A stretch of DNA of 64,000 nucleotides from Ostrinia nubilalis (Eukaryota; Arthropoda; Insecta; Lepidoptera; Crambidae): assembly GCF_963855985.1 (NCBI RefSeq), contig NC_087109.1, positions 2,376,001-2,440,000 of the forward strand, given 5' to 3'. The notes beneath the pieces are model-generated. The model had not been told where the DNA came from. It saw only the letters and a list, made by a program, of their open reading frames with translations, and did not search any database. The position numbers and the translations under genes were made by a program. Of this stretch, positions 53,579 through 63,519 are shown one piece after another; position 1 is the first letter of the stretch; every line of letters starts with the position of its first letter.

Positions 53579-53977
53579 CAGGGGCAAGGTGGGGCAGCGC
53601 CCCGGGGCCCTCAAGCTTAGGGGGCCCCCGAATCCTTATCAGAAAATCTCAATTGAACTGAACTTTTAAAATTTTCTCCCATTTTCAAAATAAATAGAGA
53701 GAAATTCGAAAGTTATACTTAGGGAATTGGACTAAATTCTTTCTGTGGGTTGGCAGTGTTGTAAGGATAGCGTGCGTTTAATGCGTTTTATTAATCATCG
53801 ATGTGCGTTTTATTGTGAAGAGAAGAGAAGAGAACGGTTAAAAAAAATGCTGTATCAAGTGTAAGTAAGTAAGCTTATTGTCAATAAATTTGATAAAACC
53901 CAACCCTAGTTTAGATTGCAGTGGGGCCCCATTTTTTCATTTGCCCCAGGGACCTTGGTTACCTAGCTACGCCACTG
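53579..53977. mobile_element. hAT-like MITE with 8-bp TSD
   Basis: The ends are CAGGGGCAAGG and GCTACGCCACTG. CGTATGAG is duplicated exactly at 53571-53578 and 53978-53985, typical of hAT. The body is rich in GGGGCCC-type text. Non-coding. Confidence 0.87.
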
Positions 53978-54181
53978 CGTATGAGTAGGTATGGAACTAC
54001 GCAAATGACACCGATATGGTATCTGCCGATTCCTCGTACAATTAGAAGCCGTCTAAACTAGAGGTCAACTAAATAAAGTTAGTTTTTGGGGAGTCTTATT
54101 ATGATTGATTACATCAGACGTAAGGCCAGGTTTCTACCAAAGCGAAGCCAAGCGGAACGGAGCAGTGTTTGGAATAATCAG

Positions 54182-54455
54182 TCATCATCATCATCATCAT
54201 CATCATCTCAGCCACAGGACGTCCACTGCTGAACATAGGCCTCCCCCAATGCTTTCCATGTTGATCGATTGGTAGCGGCCTGCGTCCAGCGCTTCCCTGC
54301 TACCTTTACGATGTCGTCGGTCCACCTTGTATGTGGACGTCCCACGCTGCGTTTTCCGGTACCCGGCCTCCATTCCAGAACCTTTCTGTCCCATCGGCCG
54401 TCAGTTCTGCGTACTATGTGCCCTGCCCATTGCCAGTTCAGCTTGCTAATCAGTC
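54182..54455 (-). mobile_element. RTE-like 3' end, (ATG)n subfamily
   Basis: Nine CAT units mark the tail complement. The minus strand reads QKGSGMEAGYRKTQ in a shifted frame and the VLEWRPGTGKR-type text in another. The 3' UTR is intact. Confidence 0.85.
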
Positions 54456-54525
54456 AGATTTCATTATTTCCACTACTCCGCTACGCACCGCGCCACTGCA
54501 ATAGGATCGTAACCGTAACCGTAAC

Positions 54526-54659
54526 AACTCGAAGCGGTCAGTTTTCTTTGTATGAAACTCCATACTGCAACGCACACGTGACTCGCGCGCAAGGTTGACA
54601 CATTGGGTTGACAGCGCGCGAAAGGCGATGACAGCTTGAGACAGGCGAGACTCGTTGAT
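54526..54659 (+). repeat. Repeat R, uninterrupted
   Basis: GTAACAACTCGAAGCGGTCA, AAACTCCATACTGCAACGCA and GGCGATGACAGCTTGAGACA supply the empty site for the Helitron at 33573. Its right part was duplicated by the next insertion. Confidence 0.75.
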
Positions 54660-54955
54660 TCTCCGAGTGGTCGGTGGCGGATCAGCAAGCCGCCACTGTT
54701 AAAAGAAGGATGTGGTAAAGACGGAGTCTGCACACTTAAGCGGACTACATGAGCATTGGTTGGATAGGTCGGGATAAGGCTCAGCTACACCGGCTCCTGC
54801 CTCTGCTCAATAAGACGGAGATTGGTGGATTTTTAGTGGGTAGGCCCCTCTTCTTCCTTCCTCCTCCTTCTGGAGGGGAGAGCCCCACATAACCCGTCGC
54901 CTTACCACAGCGGCGGGTATGCAACTCAATGCATTTTTACCACCTAAAAAAAAAA
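54660..54955 (+). mobile_element. Poly(A)-ended retroposon with 16-bp TSD
   Basis: GGCGAGACTCGTTGAT lies at 54644-54659 and 54956-54971 (17 bp with the preceding A). The 296-bp insert ends in about 10 A residues. Its 3' part GGATTTTTAGTGGGTAGGCC and GCCCCACATAACCCGTCGCC resemble R1-type 3' UTRs. Confidence 0.85.
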
Positions 54956-54999
54956 GGCGAGACTCGTTGATAGTCTGCTACGACCTTTAGTATTATGTA

Positions 55000-56030
55000 A
55001 TTAAACATTGTCTCTAGTCCGTCGACGTTATTGAAATATGATTAAAAGTAAGCAATCATCGAGACTATTTTAAGAATAGATCCGCCAGTAATTACTCGAG
55101 TCTCAATACTTTGGATTCTTAAATTGTAGATTCACTCTTGACTGTCCTCTCTTAATAAGGGTTCAAAATTAACAGTCATGAATTCAGTCTATTTTGTAAA
55201 GGATCTATAGGCTGACGTATAATAATTAAGATAGTAAATGTCCTGGAATTTAGTCCAAACTCCAAAGTGCCAGTAAAATGCGCTTAGAGACTGTAGCGTT
55301 GCAGTTTTGGCTGTTTTTCACAAATTGATTTTCTTTCTCGATATTCTGATTTTGGATACCACTAGCGACATCTATTGGCGTGATTCAGAACTAATTTGCA
55401 ATAGATGGCGCTTTTTGCTCAGTTAATTGAAATATATTTTGATGAAACATTTCCCAGTGTTTTTATATTGATTATTCTATTTTTCAAATAGAATATTTTC
55501 AGTGTTCTGGAAATTGTTTTCATCATGGTTTTATTAGTACAGTATTTACTTTTTCAAGCGGCGAAACGAAACGTATCGCGATGTCTATGACTAGGACTGT
55601 CAGTTGAGCTGTCAAATCACTTGGAATTTTGGTCGATCGTGCGCAACCGCAATTTTATTATTTTCGGGGATGTAATCCCCTATGTTTCAAATCGTGTGAT
55701 GCGGAATGCATCCACGATAATTTATTAATATAATTTAAAAATATTCACACATGAGAAATTCCCTAAATCCTGTTCGGATGAGGGTGGGTTGCTGAAGACT
55801 GCGAGTGAATTTCAAATTAGCGAACAGTTTTCATGCGGGATTTTGTAGTTTAAACAATTTTACAATTTCATATTTTACATTTTGATATTTCATATATTTT
55901 AATTTCTCTTCATTTCGTATGAAATATTTGTCCTTACTAAACTGCTGATCTCTTCGCATTTCCTCCTTGTCATCAAACCTCTGTCTCTGCAAGAGTTTGA
56001 ACGCTTACCTGTCGAAGAGATGCAAGAGCT
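55000..56030. other. Unassigned spacer
   Basis: GTTGAGCTGTCAAATCAC and CCATCTATTGCAAATTAG-type words (TCTATTGGCG and ATAGATGGCG at 55372-55410) hint at old repeats. No gene. Confidence 0.4.
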
Positions 56031-56185
56031 TCATCTGGCACTGCGCGCTTGAGGCCGTGGAGGACGCTGCTTGGAGCTTAAAAGTGTGCGAGACTCGTTG
56101 GACCCCGGAAGAGAGAGGAACGTTCAGGGTAACGGCTTATAACCGCATGGCTTCCAAGGTACCCACTTTTCCATCCTTCAAGTAG
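56030..56185 (+). pseudogene. Possible R1-like C-terminal zinc-knuckle remnant
   Basis: The frame reads CALEAVEDAAWSLKVCETRW, TPEERGTF. Spacing and text recall the R1-clade C-terminus (C...EDTAEHTLxVCPAW...R). The single short match is weak and no other part of an element is seen. Confidence 0.3.
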
Positions 56186-56189
56186 GAGT

Positions 56190-56720
56190 CTTTCCGACCT
56201 GACATCGTGCAGTTATCTTAACTATTAGAGTCTTTTAATATTTAGGCTGAGTTTTAAGAAATTTGTAGTGGCAATAATATTCACCAAACCGAACCTAACT
56301 AACGACCCTGAATCCCTTGAGATTGGCACTATTACAGTAGTTATTATAATATCGTAATTGTTAACTATATACGAGCATACGAGATAAAAATAAATTGTGT
56401 CAATTGGGAGGGAGCTGTTTTATTTACATTTTTTTAATTTCATACAAGGAACGGTAACTTTTATAAATTTCTGCAAGCCGGACAACCTCTTTTTCACGTG
56501 CAGACAACTCACCATCTTCTCCGTCTGCACCGGTGGCGGTTCAATTCCAGTCACCAAGCCGCCAGGAAAAAATCCTTTCTTGCAAGACTAAATTTGATAT
56601 AAGGGTAAGCTTCTAATTGCTTTCGGCCTTTAATTGTTTCTGAGGCCCTTTAACATGAGACCTTTAAGACCTTTGAAATAGGCTTTGCTGTTATGAGAGC
56701 GAGGCGATTTACACATAATA
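56190..56720. other. Unassigned spacer
   Basis: No feature supported; the frame at 56397-56591 has no recognisable domain. Confidence 0.4.
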
Positions 56721-57055
56721 TACAAACACTAGCAGCCGCCCGCGACTTCGTACGCGTGGATCCCGTTTTAACCCCTTAGAGGTGGAGTTTCGTAAAATCC
56801 TTTCTTAACGGATGCCTACGTCATAACATCAACCTGCGTGCCAAATTTCAGCCCGATCCGTCCAGTGGTTTGGGCTGTGCGTTGATAGATCACTATGTCA
56901 GTCAGTCAGTCACCTTTGAGTTGTAATATATTTAGATTACTATGAGGTCTCACAGTGCGCGTGAACGCACAGGGTCACACACGAACCAATTACAGAGCTC
57001 TATTCAACGCTGTGCGTTCGATTTGCTGCTTCACATATGCAAGCATCGTATGTGA
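56721..57055. mobile_element. MITE K split by a Helitron
   Basis: The minus-oriented K body is at 56938-57055 (GAGGTCTCACAGTGCGCGTG to AAGCATCG) and its continuation ACAAACA at 56722-56728, on the other side of the Helitron. Confidence 0.75.
56729..56937 (-). mobile_element. Helitron-like element inside MITE K
   Basis: The minus strand starts TCTAAATATATTACAACTCA, has three GACT units, GTTAAAACGGGATCCACGCG, the GC-rich GTCGCGGGCGGC and ends TGCTAG. Host A and T flank it. The MITE K copies at 8949 and 50414 show the site without it. Confidence 0.88.
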
Positions 57056-57079
57056 GGTGTTTGTTTATAACTTATGTGA

Positions 57080-57167
57080 CTTAGCACCATCTTACTTTAG
57101 CTATAGCAAACTAAAATACCGGTTAAAGTTACGGTTACGGTTAAAGCTAAGGTTGTGCAACTGAGGA
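57080..57167 (+). mobile_element. MITE L, degraded
   Basis: TAGCACCATCTTACTTTAGC, CCGGTTAAAGTTACGG and GTTGTGCAACTGAGGA keep the order of the family. The central part is shortened. Confidence 0.6.
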
Positions 57168-57469
57168 TGAAGTAAGTAAAATAATGTCTATCGTATTTGA
57201 TGACTGACTTTAAAAGCCGCAATCGGAATCTGACCCTGTTCAACCGAACCTTAAGTTTAATACTAATAATATCAGTAACCTCTAAAGCATGTAAATTCTA
57301 AATAAATAATTTAAAGAACTAACTAAAGCATTAGCAAAAGCAAAAACCAACTGAACCACTGAGTCCAAAGTGCAACAAAAAAGTGGTAATAATAGTCCAA
57401 AGAGTCCAACAAAAGTGGTAACATATTTTTTTCTTATCAACCAACAAATAATTTCTGTCATTAACGATA

Positions 57470-57575
57470 CGGGACTATTCCCACCTCTCGGTCCCACCGC
57501 TGCAACTCCTGTGTAGCCAGGATCTACAGCTTGTCCGCCAATAAAAACCCAACCAGTGAAGGTCAAGTGGTAGTT
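57470..57575 (-). repeat. Interspersed repeat family C, 3' truncated
   Basis: From TACGGGACTATTCCCACCTC to CAACCAGTGAAGGTCAAG. It leaves an open frame on the minus strand (57282-57680) with TFTGWVFIGGQAVDPG; other copies carry frameshifts, so this is not a conserved protein. Confidence 0.72.
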
Positions 57576-57589
57576 AAACTTAAAACTAA

Positions 57590-57765
57590 TAAGGATGTAG
57601 AGATATGACTCTTTTATAATGCAAACTGCAGGCCTGAACACTATAATCCAGGCCTTTTCAAGGCGAGAGTGAATAGGCACTTACAGGGCAGATATGTACC
57701 ATCCTAGACTGCATCTCACTTATCACCAGGTGCGATTGCGGTCAAATACCTGTAAAAAATAGCGT
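57590..57765 (+). mobile_element. Non-LTR tail fragment (tentative)
   Basis: GCGAGAGTGAATAGGCACTT, CATCCTAGACTGCATCTCAC and TTATCACCAGGTGCGATTGC resemble the CTTACCATCAGGTGA-type 3' ends at 4817 and 19075, ending in a short A-rich stretch. Part of it seems to occur inverted near 63545-63565. Confidence 0.45.
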
Positions 57766-58078
57766 AAAAGTATTTGAAAAAATAGCGAAGCGATCAACTT
57801 CTACTGTGCGTACACCCTTACAGTAGCTTCCCGTCACATCAATTATTATTTGTGTTCACGAAAATGTAATTTTAGACAAATAATATTAAACATTACGTCA
57901 AAGAGGCTTCATTCGTAACGAGAGGCGGCGCATCCATCCGTAGTCGCTACGATAATGTCTGACCTTGGTATTCTATTCTCGTTGCTTTTTGTTGACTGTC
58001 TGGAGTATTTAGCATAATGGGGGTCCACACGCAAAGCTTTTCATGAGGACGTCAATAGGCTAGATGACAAAATTTCAA

Positions 58079-58323
58079 TTATTTGTCCGTCAGACAGATA
58101 ATTAGAAAATATTAGACTCATGTAATTTATTTTCTTTCATAATTAGATAATAACAGTGCACCATCGAGTTGAAATGGCGCGTTACGTCACGCTTGAGTAG
58201 ATTTTTTACTCAAAAGTGAGTCACGCGACATTTCAACTCAATATAATACTGCAATTATTCGATTATGACAAAAAATTAAAAATATGTGTCCAAATTTTTT
58301 TTATTATCTGTCTGACGGACTAA
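58079..58323. mobile_element. MITE P (GTCCGTCAGACAGATAAT ends)
   Basis: GTCCGTCAGACAGATAAT and its complement ATTATCTGTCTGACGGAC close the element. The centre has an inner hairpin GTTGAAATG...CATTTCAAC. It shares its outer TTAGTCCGTCA text with 21849-22112. Confidence 0.8.
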
Positions 58324-58397
58324 ATAGAATTTCGATTTCATTACCCAATCATCATCCCTATTGTTTTTTAAGAATTTCGATATTGTTCCTGAAGAAT

Positions 58398-58690
58398 CGT
58401 TCGTCCGTCAGCCAAATGACGTCCACTGCTGGACAAAGGCCTCCCCCAAGGATTTCCATCAACCGTTCCTGCGCTGCCCGCATCCAGGCTCTTCCCGCAA
58501 CCTTCACCAGATCGTCCACCTAGTGGGAGGCCTGCCCACGCTACGTCTTCCGGCCCGTGGTCGCCAATCAAGAACTATTCTGCCCCAACGGCCATCGTCT
58601 CTACGAGCTATGTACCCCGCCCACTGCCACTTGATTTTAGCAATTCTGCCAGATAATGTCGGTCACTTTGGTTCTTCTGCGGAATAAATT
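58398..58690 (-). mobile_element. RTE-like 3' end, (AACG)n subfamily
   Basis: The minus strand reads the WAGxx...RKxLDWRPxxG-type C-terminus and the 3' UTR. The AACG tail is reduced to CGTTCGTCC. Confidence 0.83.
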
Positions 58691-58710
58691 CCTGAAGAAT
58701 ACATTGTTTA

Positions 58711-58877
58711 CCGGAAAACGCAGAGTGGGACGTCCGCCCACAAGGTGGACCGACGACCTGATTAAGGTAGCAAGAAGGCGCTGGATGCAGGCCACTACCA
58801 ACCGTGCGATGTGGAAGTCATTGAGGCCTATGTTCAGCAGTGGACGTCATGTGGCTGTGATAGTGATGATGATGACA
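58711..58877 (+). mobile_element. RTE-like 3' end, (ATG)n subfamily
   Basis: The plus strand reads TGKRRVGRPPTRWTDDLIKV, ARRRWMQATTNRAMWKS and ends CAGCAGTGGACGTCATGTGG, GATGATGATG. It is joined back to back with the AACG-tailed copy at 58398-58690. Confidence 0.85.
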
Positions 58878-58879
58878 TT

Positions 58880-59484
58880 GTTTCATTTGAGCAATAGAAT
58901 CAAGACTTTGTTTGCTCGTTCACTAATCTATGAGTTCACTAATTTTGATTGTTTATTTGTATTGAAAAAGTTCCGAAACTGCTGCACCGATTCGAAAAAT
59001 TCTTTCACCAAGAATCTCAAATTATATCTGATGTACTTAGGCTATAATAGAGTTAAGATTTTATTTTCGGTAGGTACCTACGGAGATTGTCGGGGGAGCT
59101 TGTTGTGTATAATAATATGTTTTGCTATCGCTCTGTTTCGATCACTCTATAATTACGGCTTTCCAAACGTTCTAGCAATTAGATTGTTTACCACAACATA
59201 ATTTGATTGCTAAACTTTTTGAGTCTCAAGTGAGTTCTACTCGTAATCAGCTAGTTAAAAGTTTAAAAGGGCGCTTTTAGTAGTTATTATTATGGTGGTT
59301 AAAAGTTAGTTACGCTGGACAAAAATACATGAATTGTAACCAAAAAACACTCCTATCTGCTTAAAAAATTAAGTGTACCTACTCAACACCTCATGTATTT
59401 TAAAAAAATCAAGGTACATTATACGATATAATATTTAAGTAATAAAGTGTCGTTACTGTATCATCTTTTTTGTTTTTACTTAGG
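58880..59484. other. Unassigned AT-rich spacer
   Basis: The long frame that runs through 59201 starts in the retroelement and continues by chance. No feature supported. Confidence 0.45.
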
Positions 59485-60288
59485 TGGGTGAATATCCCAA
59501 ACACGTTTTTTACGCGGCGGAGCTGAGAATCGATGGGAGAAATGTAACTAGAGCGATGATTTTTTTTCTGTATATGTATAGTTTAAACAGCGTTTTACAC
59601 GATAGCAAAGTCTTCAGGACAATAGCTAGTTATTTTATGTGCTAAAAAATTTTCAAAGACCCAAAATCTAATAGCGGTGGCGCGTCCTAACTCTATTTCT
59701 ACTCATAAATTGTGTTATTCCTTCTTTCTCGGGGATTCTAGTAATTTAAGAATAGTATAGCCATAAAATACATTAAATAATACTTCCAAATGATATGAAA
59801 TAAATGTGATATTTGATATTTTAAGAGTTTTAAATAGCCTTTCAAAACTGTCTCACGAAAAAAAGCAATTACAGTGGCTCAATTTCGACACTCTCTTACT
59901 TCTCCAAAGAAGCTTTGAGAGACGTAGAGTTCTTCTTCCCTGCATCACTCAGCTGTGTCCTCCTGATCGGGCTATAAAGACTTGCGACTTGTGGTATTGT
60001 TTTTCCAGCAGACCCGTAAATGTTTGTATCAGCGGCACAGGAATACAAAATGTATCAATTTCGGTGACAAGTGTATGATTGAAAGCTACTTACTTAGATG
60101 CTAAACGATTCTTTAACATGATTAAAGTTTGGTATTTTGTTGTATCTGCATACAGAAATTATTGATCAGAATTATAGTTTTCTTTATAATTTGAATTTTG
60201 TTACAGTTTTTTAATTCCGGTGGCGCAATTTCGGTGGCTCCGGTGGCGAATCTATTGCAAGAATTGGTCTTATTGGCTCTGGAGCATT

Positions 60289-60323
60289 GTACCTAGGTCT
60301 ACTACCTTAGTAGACCTAGGTAC
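60289..60323. repeat. Perfect 16-bp stem hairpin
   Basis: GTACCTAGGTCTACTA, a 3-base loop CCT and the exact complement TAGTAGACCTAGGTAC lie inside the 3.16-kb element, just after its CGGTGGC cluster. Confidence 0.9.
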
Positions 60324-62084
60324 TCAGTCATATCTACAATATCGTCAGTTAATCGAAGTTGTGTGATGTACTCGCCGTATCTTGATACTGAGCTCGGTCT
60401 AGCTCTGAAGCTTGAAAACCTCTAAGTGGGAGGTAGTGAAGACTTTAAGAGATTATGGTGTCTCCAACTCTGAACCCTCGCAGCAATCAGATAAGTTTCG
60501 AGTTCTGATCTTGGGGGAGGGCTGATATGATGAAGTTTTCATACAAATACTTCAGAAGTTGCATGTATCGACAGTCAATTTGACGCCATTAAAGAGACTG
60601 TAGCACAGCCCAGGTCTTGACCGAATCGAAGAAGGTACAAAAAGGCCAATAATAATGACTGATTATAGTCCTCAGTCTTCTGCATAATTTAACGCAGCAT
60701 TAAATATGTACGTAGTATTACGAACGTCTTTTCGAAAATGAGGTTGTCTGGGAGACTGGATGTTGGATAGCGAGAGTGTCATGTTTCAGGAAAAAGCGGT
60801 AAAGCCCGAAGCAGGAGGCCTCACCTGACTCTGGACCATCGCCAACGTCCATTCCATTCCAGTCTCTACCACCACCACCATGTCTTATTTTTTGGTTTAT
60901 CGGCCAATAAACATAGTGGTATTTAAGGGAACTTTAGTACTAGCATTCCATCTGATTTCATAAGCTCAGTTGTGATTTCATTATCTCCTGGTACATACCT
61001 TGTTGTTTTTAATAGGGCATTCTAGGATATCTTCGCTAAAGTGTCGGAATAATCTCGATCTTCAGCCTAATTACTAGTAGTGCTTCTTAATCTCCCCTAG
61101 CAGATTAGGCATTTACCAAAATGGTTCTGCTATCCTCGTTATTCATGTTGGTATATTCAATTTGGTCCTCGCAAATACATACTTTCGATTTATTACAAAA
61201 AATCGTCTCTATAATACACTTTGTATCAGCATGAGGACTTGGATAGCTATTTATACATCGATACTAAGCAGAATCTTAAAAATAGATGAGAATAGTTCTG
61301 AAACAGCTAAAATTTCCCTAGTCTCGTAGGTTGCAATCTATTCTGCCACTCGAGTTGAAAATTCGTGGGGTTTTGGAGCTGGATTGGCACTGGTCGTGGC
61401 TTAGGCTTCATCAGTCAACATCTTTTGAGCATCTTTTATTCGGCATTCTTCTATTTCGGTGATCACTTCTTCTTCTTCCTCGGTCCTTCACTGATGAGGA
61501 TCGCGACCGCAGATAGTGTTCCTCCACAGACTGCGGTCATAAGCTGTGTGGTGATCGGAGAATGCACATGTGATTAAATTTCCTGTTCGTCTAAAAATGA
61601 TTACTACATTTTGATTTTTGCAGTACTATTAGGGTGCAGCTCAGTACGCTTTTACAGTTCTGGCTTTTACATTGCTAGGCCTTCTCTCTATGAGGCTGGC
61701 TGGATTTAGTCCTCCGTTTCTTAATTGTACTACTTTCATTTAGCTCATTGTCGCTAGGTTCGCATAGTTTTCCGTTAAATTACCCTGTCACAAATATGTA
61801 ATGTGTTAGTTCAGTAGCTGGTATAGATCTAGAAATATCTTCATACTTAATCTCCAGTTCGCATGGTCTTTAGCGAATAATTAGTTGCGTAATTCTGAGT
61901 GTAGGATTGGTATGATACCATCATGAAAACTTGGCTAGCCTGGACCAATATTTTTACTTATAGAAGATAAACCTAACACCAACCTGGGGCAGTTGGTCGC
62001 CCTCCCGGGACTAGACTTGGTTTCTGGGTTTGAGGGTCATGTATGATGTCTTTGTGATGAGTCTATAATAACGGGGCTGTTGGC

Positions 62085-62275
62085 GGCTAGAGCCAAAAAG
62101 TTTTGGATTTGTTCTCTATGGAGGGATTTTGCCGTTATCACCATGCTTAGCAGGCTGGTTGGTAGTTCCAGTATGGTAGTATAATACCTGGAAAGATGCT
62201 GCAGCCCACCCTCCAGTATTTTGATTGCTTAGTCGGCTCTTACGACTCATATGGGAAGATCTGATGCTTTTTTAG
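62085..62275 (-). mobile_element. Non-LTR tail, family D, diverged
   Basis: The minus strand carries CATATGAGTCGTAAGAGCCG, GCCTGCTAAGCATGGTGATA and GGCAAAATCCCTCC, matching 34245-34540. It is a passenger in the 3.16-kb element. Confidence 0.55.
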
Positions 62276-62649
62276 GGTCACAACATAGACCTGAATATTG
62301 TTTTTAATTATAAACATCTTTACTGGATAATAATACTTAATTAATTACAAATAAATAAGTAATTTGAGACAATCATCCATAACATTCCGATATCCGCTGT
62401 ATAAATAAATTTTGGTGCATTGATTCTTAATTCCGGTGGCTCAAATACAATTTCGGTGGCTCTTGATAATTTCAAATTAACATATCTCGAGAAGTATTAA
62501 TAATATTTTGATCTCTACCATATCATTGAATAATACAAGTTATTTACTATTATTTCTGCCACAAAAAAGTTTTGGAAAGTGGAAATTAAAATTCGCCACC
62601 GGAATTAGGCAAAAAAACGAGTTTGTTGATATTCACCCAGGTAAGGGCT

Positions 62650-63390
62650 AATTTTTCAATCGTCGGATAACTTTTCAGGGGTGGCAAACCAATGGCACGC
62701 GTGCCACAATATTTAACGCCGCCAGCAATCACAAAATTCACTAAAAATAAAATAGTAAATAATAATAATATAATAGTGTTTTAAACAGAAGAATAAGTTT
62801 GGCATATTGACATTCTTCAGTTAAAAGTTAACTAATGATTGAAAAACCAACCCTAAACCGTATAGTCAAATAGTTTGGTAGAGTCATTACCCAGAGTTAT
62901 GTATGTTTGAATCGTGCGAATTCCTATTCGCATACGCAATTGCACAAATCTTCAACAGATCCCTTTACGATTATCGCAAATGCGTATGCAAATGGAATTC
63001 GAGTGCTTCCAAAATACGACTAGAGAGGGTGACAAGGCGCTTACACCTGGTACAACATAGATAGGTATTGTTAATTGTGAAAAATCTATAACGTTAAAAT
63101 AACGTTATTGTTATAGCCAATGAGCTGTTGTCATAGTGACATTGACATTATGTCAATGTCACACGAGCAAACGTTAGAATACAGGGACGCGCGGGAACGA
63201 CTCCCCGGGCGTTTGTGCTAAGTGATGAATTGTATTTAAAAATAAGGCATTCAAATGTGAAAGCTAAGTATTCAGTGTTTTATTTATGAGTATCTACCGG
63301 CCTCTAATAGTACCTATAAATATAGATATTATAGTAGATAGAACAGAATGTCAAAAGGCATCTTTTGGGCTTCCTTTTAATATTACTACC
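62650..63390. other. Spacer with two small inverted repeats
   Basis: CGAATTCCTATTCGCATACG (from 62928) pairs with GCGTATGCAAATGGAATTCG (to 63001). A short hairpin GTGACATTGACA...TGTCAATGTCAC lies at 63136-63162. No gene was seen. Confidence 0.55.
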
Positions 63391-63398
63391 AGTCTCAC

Positions 63399-63510
63399 TC
63401 CAATGACAATTTAACTTTCCCCGGGACAAACTTGACCTTCACTGGTTGGGTTTTTGTTGGCGGTCAATCTGTAGATCCTGACTGCACAGGAGTTGCAGCG
63501 GTGCGAATAA
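63399..63510 (+). repeat. Interspersed repeat family C
   Basis: CCAATGACAATTTAACTTTC, CGGGACAAACTTGACCTTCA, GTTGGGTTTTTGTTGGCGG and GGAGTTGCAGCGGTG. Confidence 0.78.
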
Positions 63511-63519
63511 TAATCCAGT

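Larger units (their letters stand above)
59485..62639. mobile_element. 3.16-kb TIR element with CGGTGGC motifs
   Basis: TGGGTGAATATC at 59485 pairs with GATATTCACCCA ending at 62639; the repeat extends imperfectly to about 28 bp (CGTTTTTT / AAAAAAACG). TTCCGGTGGC or TTCGGTGGC occurs near both ends, at about 60218-60250, 62432-62460 and inverted at 62594-62605. Frames are short and no transposase motif is seen. The interior contains foreign pieces, including a non-LTR tail. Superfamily unknown. Confidence 0.65.

Noticed and set aside
57282..57680. Frame with TFTGWVFIGGQAVDPGYTG in repeat C
   Set aside because: Other copies of the repeat carry frameshifts and stops at the same place, so no protein is conserved.
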